DNA of 64,000 bases from Streptomyces sp. MMG1121 (lineage in GTDB: Bacteria; Actinomycetota; Actinomycetes; Streptomycetales; Streptomycetaceae): positions 1 through 64,000 of the forward strand of contig NZ_LGDV01000164.1 in NCBI RefSeq assembly GCF_001280015.1. The letters run 5' to 3'. Made by a program: the position numbers and the translations under genes. How positions within the stretch are numbered: position 1 is the stretch's first letter; each line of letters begins with the position of its first letter. The notes under the pieces are model-generated. The model saw nothing but the letters and a program-made list of their open reading frames with translations, did not search any database and was not told where the DNA came from. Below are positions 7,669 to 16,324 of this stretch, one piece after another.

Positions 7669-9102
7669 TCACCGGTACTCCGAGAGTCTGCGTCCGACGC
7701 CGGCCAGCGCACCGGCCGCGCCGAGCACCGCGAGCACGGCCGCGCCCGCCGGCAACCCGGCCAGCGCGTCCCGGCCGTCCTGCGCGGCCCGCTGGAACTC
7801 CGACTGTTCGTGGTCGATGGCCCGGGCGAGCGAGCCGTCGACCCCGTCGAAGCACTCGCCGGTGGCGCCCTTGGCGCCGATGACCTTGTCCAGCGCCTGC
7901 TGGTAGTTGCCGTTCTCGTCCTCGGTGCGGGCCGCGGTGTGCCGCTGCTTCCACACCGCCATGTTGCTCTCGGCCGACTTCACCGGGGCGCTGCCGCCCT
8001 GGTCGTCGGCGAGCTGCGCCGCCTCGGTCAGGCCCTTGCCGAGCACGGCCATGTCCTTGTCGAAGTCGTAGTAGTAGGTGTCGTACTGCTTGCCGTCGAC
8101 CGTGACGGTCTCGGCGCCGCGCGACACCAGGCTCAGGTTCTCGTTGCCGCGCGCCTTCAGGGAGGCGATCCGCGCGTCGTGCAGCACGGTCAGCGAGCGG
8201 ATGCCGTGGTCGTAGGAGCCGTTCAGCTCCGAACGGGCCACCGCGTGTCCGACGACCAGCCACAGCAGGGCGACCGCCGTGGCGGTGGAGGCCGCGACCA
8301 GGCCGTGGTTGAGGACCCGGTTGGTGCGCCGGTAGGTGCGGTGCTGGGCCCAGCCGAGCCCGGCCAGCGCGAGCACACCGAGCCCGATCGCGACCCACGG
8401 ATACGGCGTGGCGTCGCCGTAGTCGGCGTCGAGCCGGCCGTTCTCCGTGGTGTAGAGATCCTCCGCCGCCGGGAGCATCTCCTTCTGCATCTTCTCGTTG
8501 GCGTAGCGCAGATACGCGCCGCCGACCGGATAGCCCTGCCGGTTGTAGGTCCGGGCCCGCTCGACGAGCCCCTTGTACTCGGGCAGCAGCCGGTTCAGCC
8601 TGGCGATCGTGGCCTCGGAGGCCGAGCCGGGCTCGGCGTTCGCGGCGGCCGTCACCAGGCCCGAGGCGGCCGTGCTGATGTCCGTCTCGTACCGCGTCCG
8701 GGAGGCGGCCGTCTCCTGACCGCCGGCCAGGAAGCCGCTGGAGGCCGCCGTGTTGGCGTCCGCGAGCGAGCGGTAGATGTCGGCCGCGCCCGAACTGAGC
8801 GGCTGGCTGCGGTGCAGCACGTCGTCGGCGGCGGCCGAGCGCGCGTCGGCCTGCCAGGCGGCACTGGCCCCGAACGCCACGACCAGCAGCGCCAGGACGG
8901 CACCGATGATCCGCAGCCGGCCCGGCTCCGTGGTGGCCGCGGCCCGCAGCCGGTCGACGCCCTCGGCGAACGCGGTCCGGGCCGGCGGGGCGGGGGAGCC
9001 CAGCGGCGCCGGACGGCCCGGCTGGGCCGGGATGCCGGGCGCGGCGGGCAGGCCGGGGCCCGCCGGTGGCGGTGCCGTGCTGCTTCTCGGCGGGTGTGTC
9101 AC
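7669..9102 (-). CDS. glnX: GlnX-like transmembrane signalling protein
   Basis: 477 aa from the GTG at 9102, chosen because GGGGGAGG lies just before it. A GTG at 9147 would add 15 residues and has no such site. After a Pro-rich cytosolic start, four hydrophobic segments appear: near RIIGAVLALLVVAFG, WVAIGLGVLALAG, a third with ATAVALLWLVVG, and a last one near the C-terminus with AVLAVLGAAGALAGVG. Between these are two helical extracytoplasmic domains. This resembles mycobacterial GlnX, proposed to pass ligand occupancy of GlnH across the membrane to PknG. It is the first gene of the minus-strand operon; its promoter should lie in 9103-9255, where I see no convincing -35/-10 pair. Confidence 0.8.
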   Translation of the reverse strand: MTHPPRSSTAPPPAGPGLPAAPGIPAQPGRPAPLGSPAPPARTAFAEGVDRLRAAATTEPGRLRIIGAVLALLVVAFGASAAWQADARSAAADDVLHRSQPLSSGAADIYRSLADANTAASSGFLAGGQETAASRTRYETDISTAASGLVTAAANAEPGSASEATIARLNRLLPEYKGLVERARTYNRQGYPVGGAYLRYANEKMQKEMLPAAEDLYTTENGRLDADYGDATPYPWVAIGLGVLALAGLGWAQHRTYRRTNRVLNHGLVAASTATAVALLWLVVGHAVARSELNGSYDHGIRSLTVLHDARIASLKARGNENLSLVSRGAETVTVDGKQYDTYYYDFDKDMAVLGKGLTEAAQLADDQGGSAPVKSAESNMAVWKQRHTAARTEDENGNYQQALDKVIGAKGATGECFDGVDGSLARAIDHEQSEFQRAAQDGRDALAGLPAGAAVLAVLGAAGALAGVGRRLSEYR

Positions 9103-9255
9103 TCGACCTCCCCCAGGGTCCTTCGTCGCCGCCCAGTATCGCGGCACGCACCGGTATCCGCACCGGCCTTCACTGGATCTTGATTGGATCGCAGTGTGCG
9201 CCCCACATGAATACGCCCCGCGCAGCTGTTCGGTTCCGCCGGGTCCGGTTGCCGC

Positions 9256-10227
9256 CTACCGCTCCCAGTACCCCCGGGCCCGCTCCTGCGCCGCCGCCCC
9301 CGCCGCCAGCCGGTCCAGGCCCAGCAGGGCCGCGCCCAGGACCGGACTCGCGCTGACCACGCGGACGTCGGCCTTGGGGGCGCGGGCCGTCAGCAGGTCG
9401 CGGATGCCCTCGTCGAGCAGGGCGTGACCGGCCGTCAGGACGCTGCCGCCGAGCAGCACCGGCGTCTGCTCGCCGAGCAGGTCCAGGCGGGTCAGTGCCA
9501 CCGTCGCCAGCACCGCGACCTCCTCCGCGAGCCGGGCGACGATCGTGCGGGCCACCGGGTCGCCCTCGGCGGCCGTCGCGAACAGCACCGGGGTCAGCTC
9601 GTGCCGGCGGTCGTGGCCGACGTGCTCCAGATGCAGTGCCTCGATGAGCGCGTACATCGTCGGCAGCCCGAAGTGCCCGGGCAGCGTGCGGGACAGGTCC
9701 GTCGGCCCGCCCCGGCCGTCCTCGGCCCGGGCCGCGTACCACAGCGCCTCCTCGGCCAGGTGCCAACCGCCGCCCCAGTCACCGGAGATGCGGCCGATGG
9801 CCGGGAAGCGGGCGGTACGGCCGTCGGGGCGCATACCGACGCAGTTGATGCCCGCGCCGCACACCACGGCCACGCCCCGCGGCTCGGCCACGCCCGCCCG
9901 CAGGATCGCGAAGGTGTCGTTGCGGACCTCCACCGACGCGCCCCACCCGCGCGCCTCCAGCGCGGTCGCCAACTGCTCCTCCTCGACGGGGAGATCCGCG
10001 TTGGCGAGACAGGCCGAGACATGGGAGACGGAGGTGACGCCCGCGTCCGCGAAGGCCCGCCCGATCGGCTCGGCCAGCGCGTCCAGCGCCGCCGGCACCC
10101 CGACCACCGGCGGCCGGAAGCCGCCGCCGCGGGCCGTGGCCAACACCTCCCCGGCGGCGGTGACCACGGCCACGTCGGTCTTGCTGTTCCCCGCGTCCAC
10201 GGCGAGGACGGTTGACGTCAGGCCCAC
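9256..10227 (-). CDS. csnK: BadF/BadG-type N-acetylglucosamine/glucosamine kinase (CsnK)
   Basis: 323 aa from GTG at 10227, preceded by GGGAG and overlapping the end of the glycosidase gene by 10 nt. It has the actin-like ATPase fold: phosphate-1 loop TVLAVDAGNSKTDVAVV (residues 5-21), the second Asp-containing segment at EVRNDTFAI, GAGINCVG, and GGSVLTAG for the adenosine site. The family phosphorylates aminosugars in the cytosol. As last gene of a csn-type operon it should phosphorylate glucosamine or GlcNAc released by CsnH. The exact sugar is inferred from context. Confidence 0.88.
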   Translation of the reverse strand: MGLTSTVLAVDAGNSKTDVAVVTAAGEVLATARGGGFRPPVVGVPAALDALAEPIGRAFADAGVTSVSHVSACLANADLPVEEEQLATALEARGWGASVEVRNDTFAILRAGVAEPRGVAVVCGAGINCVGMRPDGRTARFPAIGRISGDWGGGWHLAEEALWYAARAEDGRGGPTDLSRTLPGHFGLPTMYALIEALHLEHVGHDRRHELTPVLFATAAEGDPVARTIVARLAEEVAVLATVALTRLDLLGEQTPVLLGGSVLTAGHALLDEGIRDLLTARAPKADVRVVSASPVLGAALLGLDRLAAGAAAQERARGYWER

Positions 10228-11483
10228 GCGAGGTGCTCCCGGTTGTGTGCGATCAGCTGGTCGGTGAGGGTCTCGGCGTATGCGTACTGGCCGATCAGGG
10301 GGTGGGCGAGCAGGGCGCGGAAGACGCGGTCGCGGCCGCCGCGCAGCGCCGCCTCCAGGGCCAGGTCCTCGTAGGCCGTGACGTTCGCGACCAGACCCGA
10401 GAAGAGCGGGTCCAGGTCCGCGACCTGCAGCGGGGAGGGACCGCCTGGTCCGACCGCCGCCTGGACCTCGATCACCGCGTCGTCCGGCAGGAAGGGCAGC
10501 GTGCCCTGGTTGAGCGTGTTCACCACCTGGTACGGGCTGCCGCCGCCGCCCAGCAGGGCCGCCGCCAGGTCCACGGCCGCCTCGGAGTAGAAGGCGCCGC
10601 CCCGCTTGGCGAGCAGCGCGGGCTTCTCGTCCAGGGCCGGGTCGCCGTACATGGTCAGCAACTCGCGTTCCATGGCGGCGACTTCGGACGCCCGGGAGGG
10701 CTTGGTGCGCAGTTCGCCGACGACCTCGTCGTGGGCGTAGTAGTAGCGCAGGTAGTAGGAGGGGACCACGCCCAGGCGGTCCAGCAGGGGGCGGGGCAGA
10801 CGGACGTCGTCGGCGATCGCCTCGCCGTGCTCGGCCAGCAGCTCGGGCAGGACGTTCGCGCCCTCCGGGCCGCCGAGACGCACCCCCGTCTCCCAGGTGA
10901 GGTGGTTGAGGCCCACGTGGCCGAGGTGGACGTCCGCCGGGGCCACGCCGAGCAGCTGCGCGAACTTGCGCTGGAAGCCGATCGCCACGTTGCACAGCCC
11001 GACCGCCCGGTGCCCGGCCTGGAGCAGGGCGCGGGTGACGATGCCGACCGGGTTGGTGAAGTCGATGATCCACGCGCGCGGGTTGGCACGGCGGACCCGC
11101 TCGGCGATGTCCAGCACCACCGGAACCGTGCGCAGGGCCTTCGCGAGCCCGCCCGCGCCCGTCGTCTCCTGGCCGACGCAGCCGCACTCCAGCGGCCAGG
11201 TCTCGTCCTGCTCGCGGGCCGCCTGGCCGCCGACGCGCAGCTGGAGCAGCACGGCGTCGGCGCCGTCGACTCCCGCGTCCAGGTCGGCGGTGGTGACGAT
11301 CCGGCCGGGATGTCCCTGCCTGGCGAAGATCCGGCGGGCGAGGCCGCCCACCAGCTCCAGGCGCTCGGCGGCCGGGTCCACGAGGACGAGTTCCTCGATG
11401 GGCAGGGTGTCCCGCAGGCGCGCGAAGCCGTCGATGAGTTCGGGGGTGTAGGTCGAGCCGCCGCCGACCACGGTGAGTTTCAT
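10218..11483 (-). CDS. csnH: family 4 glycoside hydrolase (CsnH), intracellular
   Basis: 421 aa, cytosolic. The N-terminus MKLTVVGGGSTYTPELIDG is the NAD-binding Rossmann motif of GH4 enzymes, which cleave glycosides by an NAD- and Mn-dependent redox-elimination route. Further family signatures are DAVLLQLRVGG, IIDFTNPVG and VGLCNVAIGFQRKF with a metal-binding Asn-Cys-Asn region. General annotation would be 6-phospho-beta-glucosidase. Because the operon has an ABC importer rather than a PTS, its substrate is more likely an unphosphorylated amino-oligosaccharide, as proposed for CsnH. It lies 7 nt after csnG. Confidence 0.88.
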   Translation of the reverse strand: MKLTVVGGGSTYTPELIDGFARLRDTLPIEELVLVDPAAERLELVGGLARRIFARQGHPGRIVTTADLDAGVDGADAVLLQLRVGGQAAREQDETWPLECGCVGQETTGAGGLAKALRTVPVVLDIAERVRRANPRAWIIDFTNPVGIVTRALLQAGHRAVGLCNVAIGFQRKFAQLLGVAPADVHLGHVGLNHLTWETGVRLGGPEGANVLPELLAEHGEAIADDVRLPRPLLDRLGVVPSYYLRYYYAHDEVVGELRTKPSRASEVAAMERELLTMYGDPALDEKPALLAKRGGAFYSEAAVDLAAALLGGGGSPYQVVNTLNQGTLPFLPDDAVIEVQAAVGPGGPSPLQVADLDPLFSGLVANVTAYEDLALEAALRGGRDRVFRALLAHPLIGQYAYAETLTDQLIAHNREHLAWA

Positions 11484-11490
11484 AGCTAGT

Positions 11491-12384
11491 TCAACCCTTT
11501 ACTCCGGTGAGCGTGACGCCCTCGACGAACGCCTTCTGGGCGAAGAAGAACACGAGGATCACGGGGGCCATGACCAGCACGGTCGCGGCCATGGTGAGGT
11601 TCCAGTCGGTGTGGTGGGCGCCCTTGAAGGACTCCAGGCCGTAGGACAGGGTCCAGGCGCCGGGGTTCTCGGAGGCGTAGATCTGCGGGCCGAAGTAGTC
11701 GTTCCAGGCGTAGAAGAACTGGAAGAGGGCCACCGCGGAGATGCCCGGCTTCGCCATGGGCAGGACGACCCGGACGAGCGTGCGCAGATCGCCGCAGCCG
11801 TCGACCCTCGCCGCGTCCAGGTACTCGTTCGGGATCGTCATCAGGAACTGGCGCAGCAGGAAGATGGAGAACGCGTCGCCGAACGCCATCGGGATGATCA
11901 GCGGCCACAGCGTGCCGGACAGGTCCAGCTGCTTCGCCCAGAACAGGTACATCGGGATGATGATCACCTGCGGGGGCAGCATCATCATCGAGATGACCAG
12001 CATCAGGGACAGATTGCGGCCCCGGAAGCGGAACTTGGCGAGCGCGTACGCCACCGGGATCGACGACACCACGGTCAGCACGGTGCCGAGTCCGGCGTAG
12101 ATCAGCGTGTTCTTCCACCAGGTCAGAAAGCCGGGAGTGTCGAAGACCTTCCGGTAGTTGCCCCACTCCCAGGTGTGCGGGATCAGATCCCGGCTCAGCG
12201 CCTGGCTGTCGCTCATCAGCGAGGTCAGGAACACGAACACGAAGGGCAGGACGAAGAACAGCGCGGCGGCGACCCCGAGGGAGTGGACCGCGATCCATTC
12301 GAGCAGTGCCCTGCGGCGCGCGGTGCGCTCGGCCCCGGACACCTGCGGTGCCGTCTTGACGGGTTTGTCCAGTACGTGGGTCAT
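11491..12384 (-). CDS. csnG: sugar ABC transporter permease (CsnG, MalG-type)
   Basis: 297 aa with six hydrophobic segments and an N-terminal cytosolic tail. The conserved EAA loop is seen as EYLDAARVDGCGDLRTLVRVVLPMAKPG, placing it in the MalG branch of binding-protein-dependent permeases. It starts 2 nt after csnF ends. It should pair with CsnF to form the membrane channel for sugar delivered by CsnE. No ATPase gene is present; such streptomycete sugar systems are usually powered by the shared ATPase MsiK encoded elsewhere. Confidence 0.92.
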   Translation of the reverse strand: MTHVLDKPVKTAPQVSGAERTARRRALLEWIAVHSLGVAAALFFVLPFVFVFLTSLMSDSQALSRDLIPHTWEWGNYRKVFDTPGFLTWWKNTLIYAGLGTVLTVVSSIPVAYALAKFRFRGRNLSLMLVISMMMLPPQVIIIPMYLFWAKQLDLSGTLWPLIIPMAFGDAFSIFLLRQFLMTIPNEYLDAARVDGCGDLRTLVRVVLPMAKPGISAVALFQFFYAWNDYFGPQIYASENPGAWTLSYGLESFKGAHHTDWNLTMAATVLVMAPVILVFFFAQKAFVEGVTLTGVKG

Positions 12385-12386
12385 GG

Positions 12387-13328
12387 TCAGTCACCTGCCT
12401 GGATGAGACCGCCCCGGCGCCGCATCAGGAAGGCGGTGAACACCATCGACAGGGCGAAGAGGACGAGGGCGACGACACACGCGGAGCCGTAGTCGAAGCG
12501 CTGGAAACCGAGGTTGTAGACGAGCTGGGGGAGGGTGAGCGTGGACTTGTCGGGGTAGCCGGGCTCGAACTGGGTGCCCGCGCCCTGGATCACGCCGGAG
12601 GCGACCTTCCCCGCGATCAGTGGCTGCGTGTAGTACTGCATGGTCTGGATCACGCCCGTGACGACCGCGAACATCACGATCGGGGAGATGTTCGGCAGCG
12701 TCACGTACCGGAAGCGCTGCCACGCCGACGCGCCGTCCAACTCGGCCGCCTCGTACTGCTCCGTCGGTACGTCCAGCAGCGCGGCCATGAAGATGACCAT
12801 CAGGTCGCCGATGCCCCACAGCGCCAGCAGCGTCAGCGCCGGCTTGGACCAGGTGGGGTCGTTGAACCAGCCCGGCGCCGGAATGCCGACCTTCTCCAGG
12901 ATCGAGTTGACCGGGCCCGTACCGGGGTTGAGCAGGAAGGCGAAGGCCATGGTCGCGGCGACCGGCGGGGCCAGGTACGGCAGGTAGAACAGGGTGCGGA
13001 AGACCCCCGTAGCGGTCTTGATCTTGGTGATGAGCAGCCCGATGCCGAGTCCGAAGACGACCCGGAGGGTCACCATCACCACGACCAGCCACAGGGTGTT
13101 GCGCAGGGCGGGCCAGAACAGCGGGTAGTGCTCGAAGACGTAGGCCCAGTTCTTGCCCCCGCTCCACGTCGGCGGCCTGAAGCCGTCGTAGTGCATGAAG
13201 GAGAAGTAGACCGTCGAGATCAGCGGGTACGCGAAGAAGACCGCGAAGCCGATCAGCCAGGGCGACATGAAGGCGAGGGTCCGCAGCGCCGACCGGCGGC
13301 GCTTGGACGCCAGAGTGACCGTACTCAT
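12387..13328 (-). CDS. csnF: sugar ABC transporter permease (CsnF, MalF-type)
   Basis: 313 aa, six predicted membrane helices, the first at about 25-45 (SPWLIGFAVFFAYPLI). The EAA motif is present as EQYEAAELDGASAW...FRYVTLPNISP. This is the MalF-type partner of CsnG. It begins 3 nt after the binding-protein gene stops, so it is co-translated with it. Confidence 0.92.
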   Translation of the reverse strand: MSTVTLASKRRRSALRTLAFMSPWLIGFAVFFAYPLISTVYFSFMHYDGFRPPTWSGGKNWAYVFEHYPLFWPALRNTLWLVVVMVTLRVVFGLGIGLLITKIKTATGVFRTLFYLPYLAPPVAATMAFAFLLNPGTGPVNSILEKVGIPAPGWFNDPTWSKPALTLLALWGIGDLMVIFMAALLDVPTEQYEAAELDGASAWQRFRYVTLPNISPIVMFAVVTGVIQTMQYYTQPLIAGKVASGVIQGAGTQFEPGYPDKSTLTLPQLVYNLGFQRFDYGSACVVALVLFALSMVFTAFLMRRRGGLIQAGD

Positions 13329-13331
13329 CGG

Positions 13332-14675
13332 CTACTTCGCCTGCGCGATGTCCGTGTCGATCTGCGCGGCCGTCTTCCGCAGGCCGGACTTCAGATCCTT
13401 CACCTTGCCGCTCTCGTAGTCGTAGCCGAACTGCTGGATCGTCACCAGGTACACACCGCCGTTGAGGGAGGCGGGTGTGGTGGTCGAGTTCGCGTTGGCG
13501 GCGATGTCGAGGAACGTCTTGAAGCGGGGGTCGTACTTCAGCTGCGGCGACTTCAGGGCGGCGAGCGTGGACGGCACGTTGTGCAGGTCGTTGGAGAAGC
13601 CGACCACCGCGTCCGTGTTCGTGGTCATGTACTTCACCAGCTCCCAGGCCGCGTTCTGCTTGTGGCTGGTGGCGGCGATGCCCGTGATGGTGCCGGTGAT
13701 GTAGCCCTTGCCGTACTGCCCCGCCTGGTCGTCGGGCACGGGCAGCGGGGCGACGCCGATCTCGAAGCCCGGCTTGGCCGCCTCGGCCATCCCGAGCCGC
13801 CACTCGCCGTCGAGCTGCATGGCGACCTGGCCGGTGTGGAAGGGGTGCTTGGGGCCCCATTCGTCACCCAGCGTCGCCCGGAACCTCTCCAGCTTCTGGA
13901 ATCCGCCGAGTTCGTCCACGAGCCGCTTCTGGAGGCTGAATCCCTTTTCGAAGGCCGGGTCCTTGGCGAGGTTCGACTTGCCGTCCTTGTCGAAGTACGT
14001 CGGCGAGAACTGGGCGAAGTAGTGCTCGGTGGTGGTCTCCCAGCCGTGGTAGTCCGGCATGAACCCGAGCTGCTTGTAGGAGTCCCCGTCGGAAATGGTC
14101 AGCTTCTTGGCGTCGGCCTCGAATTCGGACCAGGTCTTCGGCGGGCCCGCGATGCCCGCCTTCTTGAATTCCGTCTTGTTGTAGTAGAGACCGTAGGCGT
14201 CCCCGAGCAGCGGCGCGGTGCAGCGGTTGCCGTCGAACTGGGTGTACTCGTTCATCGTCTTCGGGAACGTCGTCTCCGGGTCGATCCCGGACTTCTTGAA
14301 GAACGGGTTGAGATCGACCAGCGCGCCCGAGGAACAGAACTTGCCCACGTTGTTGGTGGTGAAGGAGGAGATCACGTCGGGCGCCTTGTCCCCGCCGGAG
14401 CGCAGCGCCTGGTTGATCTTGTCGTCGGTCATGTTCCCGACGACGTTCACGTGGATGTTGGGGTGCGCCTTCTCGAAGCCGGCGATCAGTGTGCCGACCG
14501 CCTTCACCTCGTTCGGGGCGCTCCAGGCGTGCCAGAAGTTGATCGTCGTGTCCTTCGACGCGTCGTCCGTGGCACCGGATCCGGACTGACCCGTACAGGC
14601 GGTGGTGAGCAGGGCGAGGGAGGCGGTGACGGCGAGGGCCGCCTTTCGGGTGACTTCGGGTATGGCTGTGGGCAT
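13332..14675 (-). CDS. csnE: sugar-binding lipoprotein of ABC transporter (CsnE)
   Basis: 447 aa. A lipoprotein signal is clear: KAALAVTASLALLTTAC with the lipidated cysteine at residue 27. The mature part has the type 1 carbohydrate-binding fold (TINFWHAWSAPNEVKAV, FEKAHPNIHVNVVGN, GKYITGT-like hinge, MQLDGEWRLGM). It is anchored outside the membrane and captures the substrate, inferred to be chitosan-derived amino-oligosaccharide from the csn gene order. 60 nt separate it from csnR, with a GGAGAGG-like purine stretch but no second operator copy. Confidence 0.9.
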   Translation of the reverse strand: MPTAIPEVTRKAALAVTASLALLTTACTGQSGSGATDDASKDTTINFWHAWSAPNEVKAVGTLIAGFEKAHPNIHVNVVGNMTDDKINQALRSGGDKAPDVISSFTTNNVGKFCSSGALVDLNPFFKKSGIDPETTFPKTMNEYTQFDGNRCTAPLLGDAYGLYYNKTEFKKAGIAGPPKTWSEFEADAKKLTISDGDSYKQLGFMPDYHGWETTTEHYFAQFSPTYFDKDGKSNLAKDPAFEKGFSLQKRLVDELGGFQKLERFRATLGDEWGPKHPFHTGQVAMQLDGEWRLGMAEAAKPGFEIGVAPLPVPDDQAGQYGKGYITGTITGIAATSHKQNAAWELVKYMTTNTDAVVGFSNDLHNVPSTLAALKSPQLKYDPRFKTFLDIAANANSTTTPASLNGGVYLVTIQQFGYDYESGKVKDLKSGLRKTAAQIDTDIAQAK

Positions 14676-14735
14676 GACGAGGTCTCCCAGGGACGGGGTG
14701 GGTGAGAGAGGAGAGGAACTGCGGGGCTTCGACGT

Positions 14736-15947
14736 TCAGCGCGAGGTGTCGAAGACCTCGTCGCGGGTGGTGACGAGGGCGGACTCCAACGCGCCGCGCA
14801 GGACGGGGTGTTCGTGGACGTCGCCGACGACCAGCCGGGGCCGGGCCGCCGCCAGCTCCTCCAGCTCGGCCTGGACGAGGGCGCGCAGCACCTCGCCGCC
14901 GGGCGCCAGGGCGGAGCCGCTGAGGACGACGAGTTCGGGGTCGAGGACGGAGACGAGCGAGGCGAGACCGGTGGCGAGCCGGGTCGCGTAGGTCTGCAGC
15001 AGCTCCCGGTAGGGTCCGGCGGCGTGGTCGGCGGCGCGGGCGACGAGTTCCGCGGCGACCTCGGTGTACGGCCCCGACGGAAGGTCGGGGATACCGAGTT
15101 CACGGGCCAGCTTCGGTACGGCCTGGGAGCCGGCCAGCTCCTGGTAGCCGCCGCTGTTGGCCTTGGTCACCTGGCGCACCAGGGGCGTGCCCGGCACCGG
15201 CAGGAAGCCGACCTCGCCGGCCCCGCCGGTCCAGCCGCGGTGCAGCCGGCCGCCGAGGACCAGGGCGGCGCCGAGCCCTTCCTGGCTCCACAGCAGTACG
15301 AAGTCCGCGTGGCCCCTGGCGGCCCCGAGCCGTTGTTCGGCGAGGGCGACGAGGTTGACGTCGTTCTCGTACTCCACCGGCATCGGCAGGGCGGCGGCCA
15401 GTTCGTCCAGCAGGGTGGGGGAGTGCCAGCCGGGCAGGTGGGAGGCGTAGCGCAGCCGCCCGGTGCCCGGATCGAAGGCGCCCGGGGTGCCGATGACCAG
15501 CCGGTGCACATCGGCCCGCGCGAGCCCGGCCGCCTTGACGGCACCGTCGAGCGCGTCGGTGACCTGCCGTACGACGGGCTGCGCGGGATGCCGTCCCGGG
15601 GTGGGCAGTGCGAACTCGCCCACGGTCCGCCCGGTGATGTCGGCGACGGCGGCGCGGATGCGTTCCGGGGTGACATCGAGCCCGGCGGCGTAGGCGGCCG
15701 TCGGATTGACGGCGTACAGCTGGGCGTTGGGGCCCGGCCGGCCCTCGCTGGTGCCGGTGACCCGGACCAGACCGGCCGCCTCCAGACGGGCCAGCAGCTG
15801 GGAGGCGGTGGGCTTGGACAGGCCGGTGAGCTTCCCGATCCGGGTGCGCGACAGCGGTCCGTGCTCCAGCAGCAGGTCCAGGGCGGCGCGGTCGTTCATG
15901 GCGCGCAGGACGCGCGGGGTCCCCGGCGTACCGGCGGTTCCTGCCAT
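14736..15947 (-). CDS. csnR: ROK-family transcriptional repressor CsnR
   Basis: 403 aa from ATG at 15947, preceded by GGCAGG; an upstream in-frame start at 16013 would place coding DNA against the operator and is less likely. The N-terminal winged helix (about 20-75) reads DLLLEHGPLSRTRIGKLTGLSK...LARLEAAGLV. A ROK sugar-kinase-like domain follows, with GTPGAFDPG, YENDVNLVAL and GLGAALVLGG, but no clear CxCGxxGC zinc loop. It heads the csnEFGHK operon. In Streptomyces lividans and coelicolor CsnR represses these genes and is released by chitosan oligosaccharides. The matching palindrome lies 70 nt upstream. Confidence 0.9.
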   Translation of the reverse strand: MAGTAGTPGTPRVLRAMNDRAALDLLLEHGPLSRTRIGKLTGLSKPTASQLLARLEAAGLVRVTGTSEGRPGPNAQLYAVNPTAAYAAGLDVTPERIRAAVADITGRTVGEFALPTPGRHPAQPVVRQVTDALDGAVKAAGLARADVHRLVIGTPGAFDPGTGRLRYASHLPGWHSPTLLDELAAALPMPVEYENDVNLVALAEQRLGAARGHADFVLLWSQEGLGAALVLGGRLHRGWTGGAGEVGFLPVPGTPLVRQVTKANSGGYQELAGSQAVPKLARELGIPDLPSGPYTEVAAELVARAADHAAGPYRELLQTYATRLATGLASLVSVLDPELVVLSGSALAPGGEVLRALVQAELEELAAARPRLVVGDVHEHPVLRGALESALVTTRDEVFDTSR

Positions 15948-16016
15948 GGTCGACACCTGCCTCTCCAGCCGCCCAGCTTTCCAGTGACCTGGCCGGAACG
16001 TCCAGAAGATCACTGT

Positions 16017-16031
16017 TAGGAAACTTTCCTA
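16017..16031. promoter_or_regulatory. CsnR operator palindrome
   Basis: TAGGAAACTTTCCTA is a perfect inverted repeat with a single central base, 69 nt upstream of the csnR ATG. It agrees with the A/T-cored GGAAA-N-TTTCC box I recall for CsnR in S. lividans. It should overlap the csn promoter and mediate autorepression of the whole operon. Confidence 0.85.
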
Positions 16032-16196
16032 TTGGGGTGGGAGGAACGTAAGCCCAGGACGAAGGGGGCGTCAATAGACAACGCATCCGAGGAAACGGAG
16101 TCGTTACCTCGGGGGCCCGCTGGTCCGGGAGCCCGGTTGTCGGGGAAGGGGGTGGTGTCGAGGGCGGGGTAGGGCGCCGGGAGGGGGAGGGGGCGC

Positions 16197-16244
16197 CGAC
16201 CGGCAGAACGACCGGCAGAACGACCGGCAGAGCGACCGGCACAA
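16197..16244. repeat. four tandem copies of a 12-bp repeat
   Basis: CGACCGGCAGAA occurs twice exactly, then as CGACCGGCAGAG and CGACCGGCACAA, head to tail. It lies in the 377-bp non-coding space between mscS and csnR, about 170 bp upstream of the Csn operator. No spacer pattern or partner gene is seen, and its role is unknown. Confidence 0.75.
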
Positions 16245-16247
16245 CAA

Positions 16248-16285
16248 TGGGGCACCCCGTGCGCCCTGGGCGCCGGAATGCCCCA
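16248..16285 (-). terminator. hairpin after mscS
   Basis: TGGGGCA and TGCCCCA form outer arms, with GCGCC/GGCGC as an inner stem. On the minus strand it starts 40 nt after the mscS stop and is followed by TTGTTGTG, a weak U-rich tail. Confidence 0.55.
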
Positions 16286-16324
16286 CCTGTTCACTGGAAC
16301 GCGGGTGCTGAACCGTTCCGCTCG

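Noticed and set aside
9256..11187. 643-codon frame reading through the GH4 gene into the kinase
   Set aside because: The upstream part is a shadow of the GH4 gene; the kinase family start fits the GTG at 10227 with its own ribosome site.
16197..16244. Tandem repeat as a possible CRISPR array
   Set aside because: Units are 12 bp, directly adjacent and without spacers; no cas genes are in the window.
16016..16294. Minus-strand 92-codon frame between mscS and csnR
   Set aside because: It runs through the 12-bp repeats, the terminator hairpin and the CsnR operator, and has no good ribosome site.
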